Source: Frigoribacterium sp. CG_9.8
GTDB lineage: Bacteria > Actinomycetota > Actinomycetes > Actinomycetales > Microbacteriaceae
Length of the DNA: 64,000 nt
NCBI RefSeq assembly: GCF_015751965.1
Contig: NZ_JADOVH010000006.1
Location: forward strand, 1-64,000
Direction: 5' to 3'
This document shows, piece after piece, positions 15,313 to 26,213 of the stretch. A program made the position numbers and the translations under genes. The notes beneath the pieces were generated by a model. It did not search any database. It was given only the letters and a program-made list of their open reading frames with translations, and was not told the DNA's origin. Position 1 is the stretch's first letter. The number at the start of each line of letters is the position of its first letter.

Positions 15313-16686
15313 ATGAAATCGACTTTGCTCGCACGCCGAGCGGCCAACGCGACTGGCCGCATTGCGGCAGACCGGCGTGACCCGCGATCCACGGTCGGTA
15401 TCGGTCGCACTCGCCGCACCCGTGGCACGGCGCTTTTCACCGCGCTCGCCGTCGCGGTCGCGGCCACTGTTCTCGGTCAGTCCACCCAGTCTGCCTTCGC
15501 GGCGGAATATCCCACCTGGGCCGATGTGCAGGCCGCCCGTAACAGTGTCGCAGCCAAGGAAGCGCAGATCAAAAAGCTCGACGCGTTCCTCATCGCGCTG
15601 CAGTCACAGGTGGAATCCACCCGGATGATTGCCGAACAAAAGGGCACCGAGTGGCTGGATGCCCGGCAGAAGTTCGATGAAGCGTCGTTCCGCACTGATG
15701 AGCTTCAGCGGCAGGCGGATGTCGCCGAGGCGAAGGCCGCAAAGTCCAAGCAGCAGGCCGGCCAGCTTGCCGCCCGCCTCGCCCGCGCCGGCGGCAGTGA
15801 TCTCTCCGCCCGCTTGTTCTTCAATGGCAGCGAGTCACAGAGCCTGCTCTCCCAGCTCGGGCTGGCCAGCATGGTGAAGGACCAGTCGGCTGGTCTGTAC
15901 GACAAGGCTACTCAGGATCAGAATTCCGCACAGGCGCTCACCGACCAGGCCACTGTCGCGAAGGCGGCTCTGAAAGTGCTCGAGGCTGCAGCGCAGACGG
16001 CTCTCGAAGAAGCGAATGCCGCGTCCGAACGGGCTGCCGCCGCTCTCACGGAGCAGGAGGCCAACAAGGGTCGACTCGAGGCCCAGCGCGAGATTCTCGC
16101 GACCAACTCGACCACCACCGAAGCCGGCTACAACGAGGGCGTCGAATACCGCGCTGAGGAGGCAAGAAAGCTCAAGGCCGCCCAGGAAGCCGCAGCCGCG
16201 AAGGCCGCCGCGGAATGGGCCGCGGCGCATCCACCGTCGTCGGGCGGCAGCGGCGGAGGTGGTTCGAGTGCAAGCCCGAGCGGATGGGTGCGTCCGTCGG
16301 CCGGTCGGGTCAGCAGTCCCTTTGGCTGGCGCGTCAATCCCTATACCGGATACGAGGCTCTGCACGGCGGAATCGACCTGGCTCCCGGCTGCTACGCCCC
16401 GATCTTCGCGGCACACTCCGGCACGATCACCTTTACCGGTCCCAGTGGCGGCTACGGCAACTTCATCCTCATGAATAACGGCGACGGCGTATCGACCGGC
16501 TACGGTCACATCGTCGCCGGGGGAATCCTCGTGCGTCCCGGCCAGCAGGTGCAAGCGGGCCAGCAGATTGCGAAGGTAGGCAGTACGGGCAACTCCACCG
16601 GCTGCCACTTGCACTTCGAGGTGCGCCCAGGCGGAGTACCGATTGATCCCGCGCCGTTCATGGCAGCACGGGGTGTCGGGTTCTAA
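15313..16686 (+). CDS. secreted M23/LytM peptidase, paralogue 3
   Basis: 457 residues. The N-terminal 45 residues are Arg-rich before the hydrophobic ALFTALAVAVAATVLGQ and a SAFAAEYP cleavage region. A coiled coil spans about 60-305 and ends with a Lys/Ala/Glu helix. A Gly/Ser linker (SSGGSGGGGSSAS) precedes the LytM domain with LHGGIDLAPGC and GCHLHFEVR. It is the longest of the three because of the linker. The shared EYPxWxDVQxAR after the signal and the shared KDQSAGxYxKAxQ in the coil show descent from one ancestor by tandem duplication. Confidence 0.88.
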   Translation: MKSTLLARRAANATGRIAADRRDPRSTVGIGRTRRTRGTALFTALAVAVAATVLGQSTQSAFAAEYPTWADVQAARNSVAAKEAQIKKLDAFLIALQSQVESTRMIAEQKGTEWLDARQKFDEASFRTDELQRQADVAEAKAAKSKQQAGQLAARLARAGGSDLSARLFFNGSESQSLLSQLGLASMVKDQSAGLYDKATQDQNSAQALTDQATVAKAALKVLEAAAQTALEEANAASERAAAALTEQEANKGRLEAQREILATNSTTTEAGYNEGVEYRAEEARKLKAAQEAAAAKAAAEWAAAHPPSSGGSGGGGSSASPSGWVRPSAGRVSSPFGWRVNPYTGYEALHGGIDLAPGCYAPIFAAHSGTITFTGPSGGYGNFILMNNGDGVSTGYGHIVAGGILVRPGQQVQAGQQIAKVGSTGNSTGCHLHFEVRPGGVPIDPAPFMAARGVGF

Positions 16687-16784
16687 GCGAGTCTTAGCCC
16701 GGCATCCGCTTCGCCGAGCGGCCGATAGTCCGACCACGAGGGCCCGGCGAGTTTCGATCTCGACAGGCCCACAACCTCGGATGG

Positions 16785-17279
16785 TTAGTGCGCGCCCTCT
16801 TCGGCGAGCTTCGTGATGCCGGCCTGGATGATCGCTTCGGCTTCGGCGGCATTGCCCCAGCCCTCGGTCTTGACCCACTTGCCGGGCTCAAGATCCTTAT
16901 AGTGCTCGAAGAAGTGCTCGATTTCCTTGCGGGTGTATTCCGGAATGTCATCGACATCCTGAATCCACGACCAGCGCGGATCCTTCGCCTGCACGGCGAT
17001 CACCTTGGCGTCAGATCCACCGTCATCCGTCATGTTGAAGACGCCGACCGGTCGCACCTTCACGCCGACGCCCGGGAAGAGCGGGTGGTCGAGAAGCACG
17101 AGCACGTCCACCGGGTCGCCGTCGAGGCCGAGGGTGTTCTCGAAGAAGCCGTAGTCGGTCGGGTAGACGAAGCCGGTGAAAAGCACCCGATCCAGGTAGA
17201 CGCGGCCGGTGACGTGATCCACCTCGTATTTGTTCTTGCTGCCCTTGGGGATCTCGATGATCGCGTCGTAGCTGGCCAT
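16785..17279 (-). CDS. ppa: inorganic pyrophosphatase
   Basis: 164 residues, normal for family I soluble pyrophosphatase. It hydrolyses PPi to two phosphates, driving biosynthetic reactions in the cytoplasm. The N-terminus IEIPKGSKNKYEVD contains the active-site Glu, Lys and Glu/Asp set. YPTDYGF, DGDPVDVLVL (the Asp triad that binds Mg2+) and the KDPRW and HFFEHYKDLEPGKWV segments are all present. It diverges from tilS with 46 bp between the starts; that gap holds a palindrome. Confidence 0.95.
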   Translation of the reverse strand: MASYDAIIEIPKGSKNKYEVDHVTGRVYLDRVLFTGFVYPTDYGFFENTLGLDGDPVDVLVLLDHPLFPGVGVKVRPVGVFNMTDDGGSDAKVIAVQAKDPRWSWIQDVDDIPEYTRKEIEHFFEHYKDLEPGKWVKTEGWGNAAEAEAIIQAGITKLAEEGAH

Positions 17280-17303
17280 ATGGGGCGCTCCTAGAGTTCG
17301 GTG

Positions 17304-17323
17304 GATAACGCAATAACGTTATC
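17304..17323. promoter_or_regulatory. palindrome in the ppa-tilS divergent promoter region
   Basis: GATAACG-CAATAA-CGTTATC: perfect 7-bp arms with a 6-base spacer, immediately before the tilS start. It could be an operator or overlapping -10 elements; no regulator is identified. Confidence 0.45.
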
Positions 17324-17325
17324 GG

Positions 17326-18333
17326 ATGAGCACACGACCTCGACTGACTCCCGCAATTGCTTCCGTGCGCTCTGCGGTGCGCGCAGGTCTGTCCTCTTTC
17401 ACACCAGCGTTCCTGCCATCCGCGGATGTTCTGGTGCTCGTGGCACTCAGCGGTGGACCCGATTCGCTCGCGCTCGCCGCCGCCACCGCTTTCGAGGCAC
17501 CGCGCTCGGGCATCCGAGCCGGTGCGGTGATCGTCGATCACGGCCTCCAGTCTGACTCTGCGGATGTCGCGGCACGGGCAGCACGCCAGGCGCGCGCTCT
17601 CGGGCTCGACCCGGTGATCGTGACGGCGGTCATCGTCGGGGCCGAGGGTGGACCGGAATCCGCCGCCCGCATCGCGCGATACTCCGCCCTTGCCGCCGCG
17701 GCGCACGAGACCGGCGCGGTCCGGGTGCTGCTCGGCCACACCAGAGACGATCAGGCCGAGTCCGTGTTACTCGGGCTGGCACGCGGCAGCGGGCTCGGGA
17801 GCATCAAGGGGATGGCGGCCCAGAGCGGCATTTACTGTCGTCCGCTCCTCGCTGTCGCTCGGGCGACGACCGTTCAGTTCTGCGCCGATTCCGGGCTGCA
17901 GCCGTGGGACGACCCGCAAAATTATGACGAGCGATTCGCCCGGGTGCGCGTTCGTCAGAGCGTGCTGCCGCTGCTCGAACGAGAGCTTGGTCCCGGTTTC
18001 GCCGAGGCGCTTGCCCGCACGGCCGACCTCGCCAGGGAAGATAGTGACGCACTCGACCGGTTCGCAGCAGATCAACTCGAAGAGTTGGCCGATCATGCCG
18101 AGGCTGGTATCTCGCTCGCGGCCCGGGCGCTCGAGCACAATCCGCCGGCGCTACGGCAGCGGATCATCCGCGCCACGGTGCTTGCGGAGTTCGGTGTGAG
18201 TCTCACCAGATCGCAGACGCTCGAGGTGGGCCGGTTGGTGATCGACTGGCATGGACAGGCTGGCGTCGACCTCCCGGGTATCTGCGTTGAGAGAGTCGGC
18301 GGACTGCTTCACTTTCGTTCGACCCGGGGGTGA
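17326..18333 (+). CDS. tilS: tRNA(Ile)-lysidine synthase
   Basis: 335 residues. TilS converts the wobble C34 of tRNA-Ile(CAU) to lysidine using ATP and lysine, which is essential for reading AUA. The PP-loop LSGGPDSLALAAA is near residue 41, and HTRDDQAESVLLGLARGSG is the family's second signature. RPLL and the N-type ATPase region are intact. The C-terminus after about residue 240 is short, as in many actinobacterial TilS proteins that lack the extended C-terminal domains. The neighbour is hpt, as in many Gram-positive bacteria. Confidence 0.93.
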   Translation: MSTRPRLTPAIASVRSAVRAGLSSFTPAFLPSADVLVLVALSGGPDSLALAAATAFEAPRSGIRAGAVIVDHGLQSDSADVAARAARQARALGLDPVIVTAVIVGAEGGPESAARIARYSALAAAAHETGAVRVLLGHTRDDQAESVLLGLARGSGLGSIKGMAAQSGIYCRPLLAVARATTVQFCADSGLQPWDDPQNYDERFARVRVRQSVLPLLERELGPGFAEALARTADLAREDSDALDRFAADQLEELADHAEAGISLAARALEHNPPALRQRIIRATVLAEFGVSLTRSQTLEVGRLVIDWHGQAGVDLPGICVERVGGLLHFRSTRG

Positions 18334-18386
18334 GTCGGGCCGAAGAGGGTGCCGACGACCTGCCCCGCCGATGAAAGAATGTCTCC

Positions 18387-18938
18387 ATGGAATACAGCGA
18401 TATCGCCGATGACCTCGAGAGTGTGCTGATCACCGAGCAGGAGATTCGCGACAAGATCGCCGAACTCGCCCGCCGAATCGAGGTGGACTACGCCGGGGAG
18501 CGGCTGCTGCTTGTCGGAGTGCTTCGCGGCGCAGTGATGGTGATGGCAGATCTTGCGAGGGAGCTCGCCCTGCCGATCGAGATGGACTGGATGGCTGTCT
18601 CGTCATACGGCTCCGGCACCGAGTCATCCGGTGTTGTGCGTATTCTCAAGGATCTCGACACCGACCTGCATGGTCGCAAGGTGCTCATCGTCGAAGACAT
18701 CATCGACTCGGGACTCACGCTCACCTGGCTCCGGGCAAACCTCGGCACGCGCGGAGCGGATTCGGTGGAGATCTGCGCGCTGCTGCGCAAGCCGGGCGCG
18801 GCCAAGCTGGCCGTTGAAGTGCGGTACGTCGGATTCGAGATCCCGAACGCCTTCGTGGTGGGTTACGGGCTCGACTATGCGGAAAAATACCGCAACTATC
18901 GGGACATCGGCGTGTTGGCGCCGCACGTCTACGCGTAG
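18387..18938 (+). CDS. hpt: hypoxanthine phosphoribosyltransferase
   Basis: 183 residues, family-typical. It salvages hypoxanthine (and guanine) to IMP and GMP with PRPP. The PRPP-binding motif is VLIVEDIIDSGLTLTWL, and the LVGVLRGAVMVMADL loop and the YGLDYAEKYRN base-binding region are conserved. It follows tilS by 53 bp in the usual tilS-hpt-ftsH order. Confidence 0.95.
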   Translation: MEYSDIADDLESVLITEQEIRDKIAELARRIEVDYAGERLLLVGVLRGAVMVMADLARELALPIEMDWMAVSSYGSGTESSGVVRILKDLDTDLHGRKVLIVEDIIDSGLTLTWLRANLGTRGADSVEICALLRKPGAAKLAVEVRYVGFEIPNAFVVGYGLDYAEKYRNYRDIGVLAPHVYA

Positions 18939-18956
18939 GCGGGTCTCGAGACCCGC
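18939..18956. terminator. perfect palindrome after hpt
   Basis: GCGGGTCTCGAGACCCGC, 18 bp without a spacer, begins right after the hpt stop codon. It could fold as a short hairpin, but there is no T-run, so termination is uncertain. Confidence 0.4.
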
Positions 18957-19066
18957 GGCGTGGATTACGCCTACGGCAAACATGCAGCAGCCACCCAGTG
19001 CCCCTCGGGTAGCCTTCAGACACAATTCTTCGTCAGAAAGGTGCCGGGATTAACCTCCGGAACACT

Positions 19067-21064
<1,998 letters not shown>

Positions 21065-21083
21065 TCCCCGTGCGCTCGCTACC

Positions 21084-21662
21084 GTGACCATCGACACCGC
21101 ACGGATCGAAGCGGCCGTGCTCGAGATCCTCGCCGCCATCGGCGAGGATCCGGCCCGGGCGGGACTGTCGAGTACCCCGAAGCGGATCGCGCAGTCGTAC
21201 GGCGAGTTCTTTGCCGGGCTCGCAGAGGATCCGCTCGATCATCTCGCGCCGAGTGTGGACTTCGTACCCGATTCGTCCGAGATCGGTGAGCTTGTGCTCG
21301 TGCGGGACATCGAATTCCGGTCCATGTGCGAACACCACCTCCTGCCATTCACCGGGGTTGCGCACATCGCCTACCTCCCGGACGATCGCATCGTCGGGCT
21401 CGGCGCTCTTCCCCGGGTGGTGGAGACGCTTGCATCGCGTCCGCAACTGCAGGAGCGCCTCACCGAGGAGATCGCGGATGCCCTCGAGACCGGCCTCGAT
21501 GCTCGTGGTGTTCTCGTGGTGCTCGATGCAACGCAGGGCTGTGTGACCGCGCGGGGTAGCCGGCAGACGCGCAGCTCCATCGTCACGCTCGCGAGCCGCG
21601 GCATCCTCTCCCGCCCCGTCGAACGCGCCGAGATCATGGTTTTGATCGGGGTCACGCCGTGA
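21084..21662 (+). CDS. folE: GTP cyclohydrolase I
   Basis: 192 residues from the GTG at 21084. It converts GTP to 7,8-dihydroneopterin triphosphate, the first step of folate synthesis. Zinc-binding CEHHLLPF is near residue 77 and the second cysteine is in DATQGCVTARG. The N-terminal GEDPARAGLSSTPKRIA is the family opening. It follows ftsH closely, and its TGA overlaps the GTG of folP (GTGA), starting a run of coupled folate genes. Confidence 0.95.
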   Translation: MTIDTARIEAAVLEILAAIGEDPARAGLSSTPKRIAQSYGEFFAGLAEDPLDHLAPSVDFVPDSSEIGELVLVRDIEFRSMCEHHLLPFTGVAHIAYLPDDRIVGLGALPRVVETLASRPQLQERLTEEIADALETGLDARGVLVVLDATQGCVTARGSRQTRSSIVTLASRGILSRPVERAEIMVLIGVTP

Positions 21663-22525
21663 ATGACGAACGTGCCCCCCGTGGGCCCGATCGTCCGATC
21701 GGCCTCATCCGCCCGCGCATCATGGGGATCGTCAACGTGACGCCGGATTCATTCAGCGACGGCGGCGATTACCTCGAGGTGGATGCCGCCGTGGCACACG
21801 CAGAAGAGCTCGTGGCCGCCGGCGCCCAGCTCGTGGATGTCGGGGGAGAATCGACCCGTCCGGGGGCGAAACGGGTGGCAGCGATCGAGGAGCAGCGCCG
21901 TGTGCTCCCGGTGATCGAAGCGCTGGTCGATCGTAAAATTTCGGTGAGTGTCGACACCATGAATGCATCCACCGCGCGGGCGGCGGCGCAACTCGGTGCG
22001 GTGATCATCAACGATGTGTCGGCCGGACTCGCCGATTCCGCCATGGCGAAGGTTGCCGCTGAGACCGGCCTGCATTTCGTCGCAAGCCACTGGAGGGCCA
22101 GCCACTGGCGCGGGCCGAATGCGTCGGGCGATGCGGGCCGACCGAGCACCCACGATAAAAATGTGCTGTGTGATGTGCGCAACGATTTGAGGAACCGGGT
22201 GGCCGAGCTCATTGTGAGCGGGGTGCGTCCGGATCGAATCATCCTCGATCCCGGCATCGGGTTCGCCAAGACGGCCGAGCAGAACTGGCAGCTGCTCTCC
22301 AACATCGCAGCCCTCAACGCGATCGGCTATCCGATCCTGATCGGGGCATCCCGCAAGCGCTTCCTCGGAGCTCTCGTCGCGCCGGATGCTCCCACCTCGG
22401 CGCGGGACCCCGCCACCGCAACGATCAGTGCCCTGGCCGCTCAGGCCGGGGTCTGGGGCGTACGTGTTCACAATGTGGCGGTCACACGGGACGCCCTCGA
22501 CGTCTGGGAGGCGATGCAACCATGA
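21659..22525 (+). CDS. folP: dihydropteroate synthase
   Basis: 288 residues. It joins pABA to dihydropterin pyrophosphate and is the sulfonamide target. The signatures IMGIVNVTPDSFSDGGDY and VDVGGESTRPGAKRV are intact, as are DPGIGFAKTAEQN and GASRKRFLGAL. The GTG start overlaps the folE stop, and its TGA overlaps the folB ATG. Confidence 0.95.
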   Translation: MNDERAPRGPDRPIGLIRPRIMGIVNVTPDSFSDGGDYLEVDAAVAHAEELVAAGAQLVDVGGESTRPGAKRVAAIEEQRRVLPVIEALVDRKISVSVDTMNASTARAAAQLGAVIINDVSAGLADSAMAKVAAETGLHFVASHWRASHWRGPNASGDAGRPSTHDKNVLCDVRNDLRNRVAELIVSGVRPDRIILDPGIGFAKTAEQNWQLLSNIAALNAIGYPILIGASRKRFLGALVAPDAPTSARDPATATISALAAQAGVWGVRVHNVAVTRDALDVWEAMQP

Positions 22526-22971
22526 GCGACACAGTGGCAAAAGATGGAGTCTCGAACGGGGTCGCGAACGGGGTCGCGACGGGTGAAGTCATTCCGGTCG
22601 ATAACATCCGCCTCACCGGGCTGCGCATCTTCGCTCACCATGGTGTGCTGGATTTCGAGCGCGAGAACGGCCAAGAGTTCATTATCGATCTTGAGATCGT
22701 GATCGACCTCGCACCGGCTGCATCCTCCGACGACGTGACCAAGACGATCCACTATGGAGAGTTGGCCGAGGCGATCTATGCCGCGGTGCAGGAAAATACG
22801 GTCGACCTGATCGAGACCGTGGCCGAGCGGGTCGCTGCAATCGCGCTGGGTTACGAGCGCGCCGTGCGGACGACCGTCACCATCCACAAGCCCTCTGCGC
22901 CGATCACGGTGCCCTTCGGCGACGTCTCGGTGACGATCACGCGCGGCCGAGCGCCTCACCCGAGCGCGTGA
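22522..22971 (+). CDS. folB: dihydroneopterin aldolase
   Basis: 149 residues, about 25 longer than usual because of an N-terminal extension made of a short repeat (GVSNGVANGVATGEV, from a 12-bp tandem unit at about 22545-22585). The core begins at IRLTGLRIFAHHGVLDFE, with the catalytic region HHGV and the lysine in TVTIHKPSAPI. It cleaves dihydroneopterin to hydroxymethyl-dihydropterin and glycolaldehyde. The stop overlaps folK (GTGA). Confidence 0.92.
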   Translation: MSDTVAKDGVSNGVANGVATGEVIPVDNIRLTGLRIFAHHGVLDFERENGQEFIIDLEIVIDLAPAASSDDVTKTIHYGELAEAIYAAVQENTVDLIETVAERVAAIALGYERAVRTTVTIHKPSAPITVPFGDVSVTITRGRAPHPSA

Positions 22972-23495
22972 GACGCCGGATTGTGCTCCCGGCCGTCATC
23001 GCGCTCGGGTCGAATCTTGGTGACCGCGAAGAGAACCTGCGGGCCGCCGTTCGAGATATCGACGCGCTCGCTGATGTCACGGTGACTGCGGCCTCGGCAA
23101 TTGTGCAGTCTCACGCGGTCAAAACAACGGGGACGGATGCCGAGGCGCCTGCCTACCTCAACGCGGTGATGCTCGTGCAGAGTGCGCTGGATCCCGAAGA
23201 CCTTCTTCCGGAGCTGAATCGCATCGAAGCCGACCACGGTCGTGTGCGGGTTGAACGGTGGGGTGATCGTACGCTCGATCTCGACATCATCGACTTCGCC
23301 GGGCTGCTGCGGGAGACGGTCGACCTCACCCTCCCGCATCCGCTCGCTGCTAAGCGCGCTTTCGTGATTGTGCCCTGGCTGCAAGTGGATCCGGATGCCG
23401 AGATCCGCGGGCATGGCCGCATCGATTCGCTCACGGTCGCGTTCTCCGATGAGGTCTGGCTGTTCGAAGCGGCGCCACTGTGGACGCGGCCATGA
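22968..23495 (+). CDS. folK: 2-amino-4-hydroxy-6-hydroxymethyldihydropteridine pyrophosphokinase
   Basis: 175 residues. It transfers pyrophosphate from ATP to the pterin, supplying the folP substrate. ALGSNLGDREENLRAAV is the N-terminal signature; RWGDRTLDLDII carries the Mg2+-binding Asp pair and PHPLAAKRAFVIVPW the C-terminal motif. It is the last enzyme of the folE-folP-folB-folK run. Confidence 0.94.
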   Translation: MRRRIVLPAVIALGSNLGDREENLRAAVRDIDALADVTVTAASAIVQSHAVKTTGTDAEAPAYLNAVMLVQSALDPEDLLPELNRIEADHGRVRVERWGDRTLDLDIIDFAGLLRETVDLTLPHPLAAKRAFVIVPWLQVDPDAEIRGHGRIDSLTVAFSDEVWLFEAAPLWTRP

Positions 23496-23543
23496 AACGC
23501 ACAGCGCAGTTGAAACGGCGGCGCAGTTGAAACGGCCACGCAG

Positions 23544-24023
23544 ATGAAGCGCACGAGCGTCCTGACTCCCGTGCTGCTCGCCCTGATCGGCGGCGTCGGC
23601 GGCGGATTTCTGGAAGCCGCACTCGCTACATCCGGGCGCCGAATCGTGCTGCCACCGCTCACCCTCGGACTCGCGCTTCTGGCCATCGGAGTCATGGTCG
23701 TGGTGCTCGCACTGCCGATCCGCCGACTGACTCGTGGCAAAACCGTGCACCCGATCGATCCGTACTACTCGACGCGAGTGCTCGTGCTCGCCAAGGCAAG
23801 CGCACTGGGTGGTTCGCTTATTGCCGGCTTTGGCGCTGGCGTGCTCGTCTACCTTCTCAGCCGCTCCGTCATGCCCGCAGTAGGCTCGGTTCTGCAGGTG
23901 GTGGTGACGCTCGTCGGGGCGGCAGGCCTGCTGGTCGGTGGGTTGATAGCCGAAAATATGTGCAGCATCCCGCCGGACGATGACGAAGGCTCGGGCAATC
24001 GGGCCGTGCCGGTACAGCAGTGA
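23544..24023 (+). CDS. DUF3180 family membrane protein
   Basis: 159 residues with four predicted membrane segments (VLLALIGGVGGGFLEAAL; LALLAIGVMVVVLALPI; ALGGSLIAGFGAGVLVYLL; VLQVVVTLVGAAGLLVGGL). DUF3180 proteins consistently follow folK in Micrococcales; their role is unknown. The 48 bp between folK and this start hold three degenerate copies of a CGCAG(T/A)TGAAACGGC word. Confidence 0.85.
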   Translation: MKRTSVLTPVLLALIGGVGGGFLEAALATSGRRIVLPPLTLGLALLAIGVMVVVLALPIRRLTRGKTVHPIDPYYSTRVLVLAKASALGGSLIAGFGAGVLVYLLSRSVMPAVGSVLQVVVTLVGAAGLLVGGLIAENMCSIPPDDDEGSGNRAVPVQQ

Positions 24024-24048
24024 CACGGTGAGGATGGCGAGGACCAGC

Positions 24049-24528
24049 ATGAATCGGCTCGAACTGCCCGGGGTGACCTGGCGTCGCGTTTCTCCGCGGC
24101 TGGTCTGGGTCGAACTGGCGGGCGGCGCCGGATCCCTCGTGGTACTGCTTGCCGCAGGAGTGGTGATGTTTCTGCTTCAGGTCTGGATTGCCGTGGTGGT
24201 GCTCGCCGTCCTCGCACTCGTCTCGATCGTGAACCTCGCGCTCACCCCTCGACGGGTGCGTTCCATCGGCTACCAGTTGCGAGGGGATGACCTGCTGTTT
24301 CGTCGCGGCATCATGTGGCAGCGCTTTGTCGCGGTGCCCTACGGACGCATGCAACTTGTGGACATCAATCGCGGCCCGATCGCCCGCGGGCTTGGGCTGA
24401 GCGAACTGAAGTTCGTCACGGCTGCGGCTGCTGCCGGAGTGACGATCCCCGGCCTTACCGAGGCGGAAGCCGAAGAATTGCGTGACCACCTTGTGTCGGT
24501 TGCGGAGAGTCGTCGGGCGGGACTGTGA
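24049..24528 (+). CDS. bacterial PH domain (DUF304/bPH2) membrane protein
   Basis: 159 residues from the ATG at 24049, chosen because GAGGA lies five bases upstream; an ATG at 24034 is the alternative. Two close membrane segments (LVVLLAAGVVMFLLQVWIAVVVLAVLALV region) are followed by a bPH2 domain with RSIGYQLRGDDLLFRRGIMW and PYGRMQLVDINRGPIARG. It overlaps the larger PH-domain gene downstream by GTGA. Paired small and large bPH2 proteins resemble YdbS and YdbT of Bacillus; there is no known enzymatic function. Confidence 0.85.
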   Translation: MNRLELPGVTWRRVSPRLVWVELAGGAGSLVVLLAAGVVMFLLQVWIAVVVLAVLALVSIVNLALTPRRVRSIGYQLRGDDLLFRRGIMWQRFVAVPYGRMQLVDINRGPIARGLGLSELKFVTAAAAAGVTIPGLTEAEAEELRDHLVSVAESRRAGL

Positions 24529-26213
24529 CCGAGCCCTCGACTCCTGCTACTGGGCCCGCTTCCGTGCCAGCCTCTGTTCCCGCTTCGGGGCTGGTCGGGG
24601 TGCCGAAGGTCGTCGCGCATCTCACCGACGGCGAGTGGCATCGACTCCACCCCGCCACCCCGCTGCTGAAGGGTGGTTTCGCGCTCATCGTCGTGCTTGG
24701 CTACGTCGCAAGCAACCTGCGCGAGCGGCTGCTCGGGCTGTTTCTTCCGCGGTTTGACAACGGCGGGGATCCCGTGGACTACGTCGTGCGAAACGGCATC
24801 ATTCTGCAGGTGCTCGGGGTGCTCGCGCTGCTGTTGGTCGTCTTGATCGGCGGCTTCTTTGTCTCCTGGCGGATGCACACCTTTCGCATCACCAGCGAAG
24901 TGGTCGAGGTGCGGTCCGGCGTGCTCTTTCGTACCAATCGCAAGGCGCAGCTCGACCGAATCCAGGGCATCAACATCGTGCGGCCATTCATCGCCCGGCT
25001 CTTCGGTGCGGCGAAGCTGGAGATCAGCCAGGCCGGTCACGACGCGAATGTGCAGCTCTCCTATCTCAGCTCGGTTGCGGCCGATGAATTGCGCCGCGAG
25101 ATACTGCGCCGGGCATCCGGAACCCGCGTCACAGAGGCATCAACGGCGGGGCAGTCAGCGACCGGGAGTGCCGCTGTTGCCCAGTCTGCTGTTGCCCAGT
25201 CCGCTGTCGACCAGTCGGCTATCGCCCAGTCCGCTATCGATCAGCCCGCGGTAGCACCAACGGGCACGCTGCTGGACCGGCGGATAACCGAATTCCGCGC
25301 GCCCGAACTGGATCCGGATGCCGCACCGCCCGAGTCCGTGGTGAAGATCCATCTCGGTCGACTGTTCGGGTCGATGTTCCTCGGTACCGGCACTGTGATC
25401 GCAGTGCTGGTCATCATTGGGGCCGCGATCTGGATTTCAGTGACCGGCCGCTTGTTCGTGCTGGTGTTCGCGCTTCCGAGCATTATCGGGTTCGGCGGCT
25501 ATTACGTGCGCCGGTTCTCCAAGTCGCTGCGCTACACGATCGCGGGCACACCGGATGGCGTACGCATCGGTTTCGGCCTCTTGTCCACCAGCAACGAGAC
25601 GCTGCCGCCCGGACGTATTCACTCGATCGAGGTCAGCCAGTCGCTGCTCTGGCGCCCGGCCGGCTGGTGGCAGATTCGGGTCAATCGCGCCAGCCAGACC
25701 TCGAGTCGGGGTTCGGCAAACCAGGCGAACACGACCATCCTTCCGGTGGGTAATTTAGCGGATGTCACGGCCGTGCTGAAGCTCATACTGCCGGAATTCG
25801 TCGGCGAGGAGGCGAGCTCGTTCATCGAAAGCGGAATGACCTCGGGTGGTTCTGACGGCTTCACCAACTCGCCCCGTCGCGCGATCTGGCTGCGGCCGTT
25901 GTCCTGGCGTCGCAATGGATTCGCAATCGTTCCCGGCTCGCTGCTGCTTCGCAAGGGAGCCATCTGGCGACGCCTGATCATCGTGCCGCAGCCGCGACTG
26001 CAGAGCGTCGGGCTGCACCAGGGGCCGCTTCTGCGCCGACTGCGCCTCGCCTCGATTCAACTGCATACGGTGCACGGGCCAATCACGGCAAACCTCGGAG
26101 CCGTGGATCAGGTTGCCGCTCTGGCATTCTTTACCGAAGTGGCCGAGGTCGCAGTGCGCTCCGGCTACGCTGACACCTCTCACCGCTGGCGTTCTGGGGA
26201 GCTTTCCGCATGA
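24525..26213 (+). CDS. multi-PH-domain membrane protein (YdbT-like)
   Basis: 562 residues. An N-terminal low-complexity PASVPASVPAS segment leads to membrane segments near 48-66 and 92-112 (ILQVLGVLALLLVVLIGGFFV). A bPH2 domain follows (FRITSEVVEVRSGVLFRTNRK cut at its most typical part, then RIQGINIVRPFIARLFGAA). After a repeat-rich linker there are two more membrane segments (about 295-345), a second bPH2 (LRYTIAGTPDGVRIGFGLLS) and a third (NGFAIVPGSLLLRKGAIWR). The linker holds five 15-bp repeats. It is coupled at both ends to neighbours. Confidence 0.85.
   Translation: MTEPSTPATGPASVPASVPASGLVGVPKVVAHLTDGEWHRLHPATPLLKGGFALIVVLGYVASNLRERLLGLFLPRFDNGGDPVDYVVRNGIILQVLGVLALLLVVLIGGFFVSWRMHTFRITSEVVEVRSGVLFRTNRKAQLDRIQGINIVRPFIARLFGAAKLEISQAGHDANVQLSYLSSVAADELRREILRRASGTRVTEASTAGQSATGSAAVAQSAVAQSAVDQSAIAQSAIDQPAVAPTGTLLDRRITEFRAPELDPDAAPPESVVKIHLGRLFGSMFLGTGTVIAVLVIIGAAIWISVTGRLFVLVFALPSIIGFGGYYVRRFSKSLRYTIAGTPDGVRIGFGLLSTSNETLPPGRIHSIEVSQSLLWRPAGWWQIRVNRASQTSSRGSANQANTTILPVGNLADVTAVLKLILPEFVGEEASSFIESGMTSGGSDGFTNSPRRAIWLRPLSWRRNGFAIVPGSLLLRKGAIWRRLIIVPQPRLQSVGLHQGPLLRRLRLASIQLHTVHGPITANLGAVDQVAALAFFTEVAEVAVRSGYADTSHRWRSGELSA
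25172..25246 (+). repeat. 15-bp tandem repeat in the PH-domain gene
   Basis: Five degenerate units of CCGCTGTTGCCCAGT encode a run of (S/Q)AVAQ-type pentapeptides in the linker between two membrane-bound halves of the protein. Confidence 0.9.
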
